In this document: piece by piece, positions 1 through 12,539 of the stretch | Numbering within the stretch: position 1 is the stretch's first letter | Layout of the letters: the number at the start of each line of letters is the position of its first letter | DNA from: Zygnema cylindricum | Taxonomy: Eukaryota; Streptophyta; Zygnematophyceae; Zygnematales; Zygnemataceae | Length of the DNA stretch: 12,539 nt | Direction of reading: 5' to 3' | NCBI GenBank assembly: GCA_037447655.1 | Contig: JBBHKE010000475.1 | Coordinates: 126,001-138,539, forward strand | Notes under the pieces: model-generated | What the model was told of the DNA's origin: nothing | Seen by the model: the letters and a program-made list of their open reading frames with translations, nothing else | Databases searched by the model: none | Made by a program: the position numbers and the translations under genes

Positions 1-248
1 GATATTTGTATGACATTCACTTTCAGTTCAATCCAGTGTTTAATTTTGATGTGTAGTAGAATTTCTGAAAGAATTATCAAATTTTTCGATTCTTTTTTCA
101 GGCTTTAACTAATAACATAATCAAAAAGTTATGATGCTGAAACAGAAAAGTTTCGTTTTATTTTTGCAATTGTGTACCCTTTGAGTTAAACTGATTGGAT
201 TGGATAGTTCATTAGTTTTGGAAGTACTGATGATTAGTTTAATTGAAG

Positions 249-7556
<7,308 letters not shown>

Positions 7557-7586
<30 letters not shown>

Positions 7587-7725
7587 AAGTAAGAAAAGAA
7601 AAGAAAATGAAAGGAAAGGAAAGGTGGTAGAAGTAAGAAATGAAGAAAATGAAAAGGAAAGAAAGGTTACACAAGTGATAAATAGTAAATGGTAGAAATT
7701 AAAAAAGAAAGGAAAAACAAAAACA
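7557..7725 (+). repeat. Imperfect repeat of the gene's 3' end
   Basis: gttataaaagtgataaatgg with the following taaatgg at 7557 recurs 109 bases later as gttacacaagtgataaatag and taaatgg (7666 on), each followed by an A/G-rich run. A related piece (gtggtagaagtaagaaatga) at 7624 lies between them. The first copy spans the stop codon of the VWA gene. Confidence 0.6.
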
Positions 7726-8700
7726 CGGAAATGAGAGACAGTTTTTTGAGATTCGACAATATTGCACAAAAAAAAGGAAAGGAAAAAAAAGAGAAAGGAA
7801 AGAGTTGAGGATGACAGAGCATTTTTTTTTGAAGTTTGAAAACTAATGGAATGAAAAAACAACATTAGAAAAAGAAAAAGAAGAGCGTAAAAAAAAAAAA
7901 AAAAAAATAAAAAAATACTCTTGCTGTAATGGAATGTAAAATATTTCCAAAGAAAAGACAAAACTAGTTTGGATAGCTAAATGTCTTCTTAAGGAAAAAT
8001 AAAATTGTCGTCGTAGGATAAAAAAAAAGAGAGAGATTGAGTGTAAAAAGATAAAGAAAAGAATAAAGTAAACATAGTTTCTGCTCTATTGCAATCTAGA
8101 AGATTTTCAAAGAAAGAAAAAATATAATTTGGAGATTTTGTGGTGTGAAAACTGGAGATATGTTTGATTCAGTTTCTGTTTTGGATCATTTTTTTTTTAG
8201 TTCCGTTTAAAATCCTGTGGTCTTAATGATTTTTTCTGAAAGTTTTTTCTGTTGTTGTTTTATGAAATTTTGATTCATTCCGACAATTCTTGGTTTTATT
8301 TATGGCAAAAGAACAAGAGTTTTTATAATTGTTAGCATGTTGTTTCATTAACAATGAAGGAATGATTTGTGATATGGGTTTTAACAAAAAAACAAATGTT
8401 TTTTCGGGTTAAACACCTCCGTTTGAGAGGATGAGGGCTATTAAAGTAATTAAATATATCAATAAATGGAACATATTTTTTCTCACATTTTGAAGTTTTT
8501 GTTTTTATTAATTTCTAAAGAGAAAGGCTTACTGAAAAACCCAACCATGTACCTTTTTTTTTGTGCCTTTGTACAGTAATGTTCAAAACTAAGATTTTCT
8601 TATATATATAGTCTGTTTTTTGTTTTTTTTTGTTTTTTTTTTTTTGGGAATGTGTAGATGCTTTGTGAGATACTATTACTCTTTTAGAAATCATACCCGA
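7587..8700. other. Gene-free A/T-rich 3' flank
   Basis: No coding exon is supported here. The first 350 bases are A/G-rich with a 20-base A run ending near 7906. AATAAA occurs at 7906 and 7998 and could serve the plus-strand gene, though in such A-rich DNA this is weak. Several T runs lie near 8190, 8560 and 8620-8645. Confidence 0.6.
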
Positions 8701-8708
8701 TAGAAGAC

Positions 8709-9231
8709 AATGGAGAGAGAGAGAAGGGGAGGGAAAGGGGGAGAGAGAGAGAGGGGGAGAGACGAAGAAAGAGAAAGAGGTGGGAGATGGAGAAAGGGAG
8801 TGGGAGGTAAGAGAGGAAGAGTGAGGGGGGGAGAGTGATGGGGGTGAGGGGGAGGGAGGGTATGGGGAGAGGGCGAAGAGGAGAGAGGGAGATGGAGGGG
8901 TGGGGGGAGAAAGGGGGAGGTAGAAAGTGAAGGAGATGGAGGGGGAGGGAGGGATAGGGAGGGGGGAAGAGGGAGGAGAGGGAGCTGTGGAGAGAGGGGA
9001 GAGGAGTGAAAGGAAAGAGGGTAGAGGGAAGGAGAGAGAGGGGAGAGGAAGGATGTGGGTTAGACAGAGAGAGGGAGGTAAGAGGGAGAGAGGCAGATGG
9101 AGGATAAAAGAAAAGAGAGGGGGGGAGGAGGAGAGAGTGGGAGGTAGAGAGGGAAGGAGAGGTAGTGAGGGAGAGAGACCGAGAGAGAGGGAGAGGGAGG
9201 GAGATAGCGGGTGAACGAGGTATAGGGGGAG
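8709..9231 (+). repeat. Polypurine tract 1 (about 520 bp)
   Basis: Almost only G and A on the plus strand, built from gagagaggg-like words with few pyrimidines. The minus strand is correspondingly C/T-rich, which creates long Ser/Pro/Leu frames, and the plus strand gives Arg/Glu/Gly frames. None has gene character. Long mirror-like polypurine stretches can form triplex DNA. Confidence 0.93.
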
Positions 9232-9316
9232 ATATTGTTTTTAGTTCCACTGTAGGCAGGATTCCCGATTTGGCGATAAGTATGATGCTGAGCATACCAT
9301 GGAATTGAATCGAAGA

Positions 9317-9500
9317 GTACACCTTGTATCTCTATTAGTGTTGATATTTTTTCCGCCACAAAACATCTTTTCTCCATAAATACTTGTCTGATTGTTGATC
9401 TGGCGGTTGCAATTGGAAGTCGCAAATTGAAAGTGTGTACGGAGAAAAGATGTTTTAAGTGGAGGAAAAATACTAACACTACTAGCGATACATGGTGCAC
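9317..9500. repeat. Imperfect inverted repeat (hairpin, possible MITE core)
   Basis: Arm 1 at 9317-9382 and arm 2 at 9433-9500 are reverse complements with about 80 per cent identity by eye, with a 50-base loop. The core aaaacatcttttctcc is exact, and the outer part caccttgtatctctattagt has three mismatches to its partner. The hairpin sits in a roughly 365-bp non-purine segment between the two polypurine tracts. No transposase frame is present. Confidence 0.8.
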
Positions 9501-9605
9501 CTATGTGATTTATCTACGATCTCTCATCTGTGATATCGGAATCTGATCAAATGTGATTGGTCTTCGAAATCCTCCAATTATCTGAGATGGCCGACCCTGG
9601 ATCTC

Positions 9606-9781
9606 AAGAGAGAGGAAGGAAGACAAAGAGTGAAGAGAAGGAGCGGGAAAGGGGGAGAGGGGAGAGTGAGCAAGAAGGAGGGAAGGCGAGAGAGGGAGAG
9701 GCAGAAACGGTGAGAGGGAGCGAGAGGTGTGGGGAGGAGAGGGAGTGGGAGAGGGAGAGACGGGGAAAGGGAAAGGGAGAT
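9606..9781 (+). repeat. Polypurine tract 2 (about 175 bp)
   Basis: A second G/A tract on the same strand and of the same character as the first, beginning gagagaggaaggaagac and ending gggaaagggaga. It might once have been continuous with tract 1. The open frames in it are low complexity and not genes. Confidence 0.9.
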
Positions 9782-10463
9782 GGTCCTCTGTTTTTTGGTA
9801 AATTGACACTATTTTCTTGCTAAATTGACAATACTATAAAATTGCAGTATTATCTAGTAACTGATTCGCTCATATTTTTGTAAATTGACAATAATTTTCT
9901 ACTTACACTTTTAACGACCAACAATTTTTGCTGAGATTTGTATTCCGGCTTTCCTTGCAAAAGTTTGACTGCCATAACATTCTAAAATGATTTCGTCATC
10001 AGTGCTTTTGTTTCCACTGAAAAATAATTTTAAGAGACACCTTTCTTGCTGTCATTCCTTTTTTTCGGTTTCCGGTAGTCTTGTCATTTGGGAATAATTG
10101 GAAGAGAGCAAAATGATTTTCGTACCAATTTGTGATGTCGGTTTTGAATCACAAATTTAAAACTTGAATTTGTCAATGTGCTTCAAATTACGAAATTAAA
10201 ACTTGAATGTGTTTCAAATAAGAAGAACTGTGGTAGTATCATTCGCACTTATCAAGAACCATTTGTTGTTTAGTATTAAAAATGGACAAATAAACAAATT
10301 ACTCCGTTAAACGGATGAATATCAAAAAGTCAATCCACAACAAATGCATCACTAAAAAAAAAACTAAGTGTTACTTTACCTGACTCGGCTAGGGAGTGTT
10401 AACATGAACAATAATATGGTCCAAAATCCTAAAACTATAACAAACTTCAGAACGTCAATAATA
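9782..10463. other. Intergenic region downstream of both convergent genes
   Basis: AT-rich, with no supported gene. Three copies of a taaattgaca(a/c)ta-like word occur at about 9799, 9822 and 9880, and two copies of aaacttgaat with flanks lie near 10160 and 10200. No clear poly(A) signal for the minus-strand gene was found. Confidence 0.55.
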
Positions 10464-10615
10464 CTATTTAGAGGAGTTTAGTACCTGTTGCAAATGCAAC
10501 GCTACATCTTGTGCGAGAGTGTCAGCCGATTGCTGATTGGACGCTTCCGCATAGATTCGCACTGCATCTTCCGTTCCGGAAGGCCTTACAAATGCTCTCC
10601 CTTGACTATGTTTGC
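10464..10615 (-). CDS. PGM3: PGM3 exon D (terminal)
   Basis: Acceptor tatacag|gcaaac. It carries the RPSGTED phosphate-binding loop (about 10588-10568) and ends [11 protein letters not shown] then TAG. A gtacta at the LQQ/V boundary could be read as a donor, but reading through to the nearby stop gives a normal C-terminus. Confidence 0.92.
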
Positions 10616-12539
10616 CTGTATAAGAATACCACCTTGTTAATAAAATCAGTCCACGACACCGGGAATTGCTATTTACGTTGAAAATAGAAAGCGCAAGGAT
10701 TATTTTAGTATCGATAATTCTAATTTGGGTCCGAAGGACGTAATTAGTGTTATAACTAATAGCGATTCACGGAGTAGCGATTAACAGCATCAGTAGAGTC
10801 GTCTAAGAAACCCTATCAGGAGTAGGAGATCAACAACATCAGGACTAGAAGTTTAGTTATCACCAACTAAAGCTATCTCTCTGAATACTAAGAGTTTAAC
10901 ATCACCAGTTTAATTAAATCAAGAGTTCACAAATGCAACTACAGCAAAGTTCTAATAACAGTATTAAAGGGCAAAAAACTGTGACAGTATTTTTAAGTGC
11001 TTGTTTCATATAACATAAGCATGTTATATCCGATTTTATCGCATCTAGTTAGGTATATCTGAAGTAGAAACGCATAAAAATAGCCTCGTTTCACGCCCTT
11101 TACCACGGTATGAATGATTTCACAAAAGGGACCTTGTGGTGCTTACCAACTTCAATGTCTATGGCTGCTTGAAGTCCTTCTGGACTTGCCACCCGAGTTT
11201 CTGCGTCTGTTGTGATAATAGCTGAACGATCCGCGACCTTGACCTGCAAGTAAGAGCATAAAAAAAAAAGTTAAGGACCCAGATTGTTGCACTGTCGCAA
11301 TGTCTCGAAAACACATAAAATCTTAAAACTCTAACACTCGAGCAGAAAGGAACATATGAAACTATGTTTTAGGAGCAGAATGCAAGAAGAAACACGCACT
11401 TCAAGAAGAAGACAAAGAAAGGAATCAATATCACAACCCATTGCCTGTCTGAAAAGGGCAATAAGTTACATACTTTGAGCTGTCGACTTGGAAGATCCTC
11501 ATACAGATTATTCCAGTCCTCCACAGTCCATCCTTTATATCGAAGGACTGTCTCCACAAGAAGAATGCCACTTAATGCATCTCCTACTGCTTGATTTACC
11601 ATTTCACTCATGGCAACTAACCTCCTTATAGCATATATACGTTCTCGGTCCCCGTCTGTGAAAAAAAAAAATCCCAGAAAACATCTTCTTTAACAGATTA
11701 GGCCAAGCAGAGAAAGAACGAGAAAAAATGACATTTTTGGATCTGACAAACGAAAAAAAATGATATTCGGAATCTGACAAACGAGCAAAAATGACATTTC
11801 GGACACTGTCATGTCATTGCTTCTGCTTCTTAGAGCTATTGCGTTGAAAATAGATGAATTGTCATTCGACATATGACAAAAAGGTTTGCTCATTATGGGT
11901 TTCAACCGTTGATCGATTCAAATTTTTACCTCGTAGTTTTTACAGCGAGCGATTGACATCTTGATACCAAGAAAAATAAACTATATCAATAAGGCAATGT
12001 AAAATGAAGGCTGCAAGTTCTGACATAGACAGACTTGAAGCTCATGAAACCATTCCTAACAAGCTACACCATGTAACGCTATTAAAGTAAAAGATTTTGT
12101 CCTCTCTCAAACTCATTTTATCTTTCTATGTAGATCAGGTTGGTCAGCACAATACCACATTATAGGTCCTTGTATATTAAAACCCATAAAAACAAAAAAA
12201 AAAACCTTTCGTGCACCGATCGTTTTACCCTTCACATGGATGTCTACAAATACCTTCCTCACGTGTACTTTCCACCTTCAGCCAATTTAAAAACTTTGCT
12301 CCAAAAGTGACAGTTCCATGTCCGTTGGCTTCAAAGTAAATCCCAATATCATATTCCAGAGCTGCCTCATGGAGATATTTGACTCCTGTAAGAGTTCTTA
12401 CTATGTCTAGTCCCAACTGTTTTTTTATGAATGCAGTTGAAGCCCCGTTTGCATAAGCAGTTTGAACGACTCCCACTCGTAAAGTCCCAAAACCATGGAT
12501 ATTAAGCTCCTCTGTCGTATTACTGATTTCCATAAGATC
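10464..12539 (-). CDS. PGM3: Phosphoacetylglucosamine mutase, C-terminal part (4 exons, 5' truncated by window)
   Basis: The enzyme converts GlcNAc-6-phosphate to GlcNAc-1-phosphate in UDP-GlcNAc synthesis, in the cytosol. Exons on the minus strand are 12539-12254, 11655-11474, 11243-11147 and 10615-10464, with phases 1, 0 and 1. They give 238 residues and TAG at 10466-10464. Family landmarks in order: [32 protein letters not shown] (sugar-specificity loop), [32 protein letters not shown], and [18 protein letters not shown], the phosphate-binding loop of domain 4. The active-site serine and the metal-binding DGD loop lie beyond the right edge. All junctions restore the family sequence exactly. 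Also known as AGM1 (PCM1 in yeast). No break is visible in this part. Confidence 0.95.
11147..11243 (-). CDS. PGM3: PGM3 exon C
   Basis: A 97-nt exon, acceptor cttgcag|gtcaag, donor gttg|gtaagc, phase 0 in and phase 1 out. It reads [20 protein letters not shown] and then [12 protein letters not shown]. It has no long open frame of its own and is identified by joining exons B and D. Confidence 0.92.
11474..11655 (-). CDS. PGM3: PGM3 exon B
   Basis: Acceptor tttcacag|acggggac, donor ctcaaa|gtatgt. It reads [20 protein letters not shown] and onward to DLPSRQLK, matching the domain 3/4 junction of the family. An internal ATG at 11611 is not a start. Confidence 0.93.
11721..11813. repeat. Three-copy, 31-nt tandem repeat in a PGM3 intron
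   Basis: Units at 11721-11752, 11753-11783 and 11784-11813, each like aaaaatgacatttcggatct followed by gacaaacga. The third copy is diverged. It lies in the 598-nt intron between exons A and B and creates a chance minus-strand frame. Confidence 0.75.
12254..12539 (-). CDS. PGM3: PGM3 exon A (partial)
   Basis: Open to the window edge in the frame starting at 12539. It ends gaggaag|gtattt (donor at 12253-12252), phase 1: its last g joins ac of the next exon to give Asp. It holds the VVQTAYANG and EANGHGT motifs. Confidence 0.93.

Noticed and set aside
1-248. Possible upstream exon after tttttttcag at about 103
   Set aside because: All frames after that acceptor meet stops quickly, no Cys/His pattern is seen, and no good donor follows.
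8684-9823. Long frames rich in Ser/Pro/Leu (minus) and Arg/Glu/Gly (plus), 88 to 212 residues
   Set aside because: They arise from polypurine composition, which lacks stop codons. They show no domains and no splice context.
11721-11813. Possible CRISPR-like array
   Set aside because: The copies are directly adjacent with no unique spacers, in a eukaryotic intron.
11690-11905. 71-residue minus-strand frame
   Set aside because: It lies inside a PGM3 intron and is produced by the 31-nt tandem repeat.

Overview
The window looks like nuclear DNA of an intron-rich, AT-rich microbial eukaryote. Both host genes carry clear GT-AG introns with pyrimidine tracts, and long (TA)n arrays are present. The long TA arrays, together with a Cys/His-repeat plus von Willebrand A protein, remind me of the foraminiferan Reticulomyxa. 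That assignment is inference from general character, not from a database match.

Layout. Positions 249-7586 on the plus strand hold the 3' part of a large gene, in eight exons that encode 700 visible residues. From N- to C-terminus these are Cys/His-rich zinc-ligand-like repeats, a complete MIDAS-type von Willebrand A domain, a short coiled coil and a terminal HPD-containing J-like segment. All seven introns are phase 0. The last intron is about 2.6 kb, and within it, between two (TA)n arrays, lies about 1.2 kb of decayed bacterial DNA. This contains an almost full-length ribonuclease HII pseudogene on the plus strand and fragments of a Der/EngA-like GTPase on the minus strand. Without this cargo the intron would be about 680 nt, like its longer siblings.

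Positions 7587-10463 hold no gene I can support. This stretch contains an A-rich 3' flank with a repeated copy of the gene's end, two long polypurine tracts, and between the tracts a roughly 365-bp segment with a strong imperfect inverted repeat. Positions 10464-12539 on the minus strand hold the C-terminal 238 codons of phosphoacetylglucosamine mutase (PGM3/AGM1 family) in four exons. Its 5' part lies beyond the right edge. The two host genes are convergent and have no evident functional link: one is a cytosolic UDP-GlcNAc pathway enzyme, the other a scaffold-like protein of unknown role.

The most interesting point is the bacterial insert. Its reading frames are interrupted mostly by TGA, and at two places TGA falls where the bacterial family has a conserved tryptophan. 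That could mean TGG-to-TGA decay or a donor that reads TGA as Trp. Chimeric assembly through the TA arrays is a serious alternative for the whole insert.
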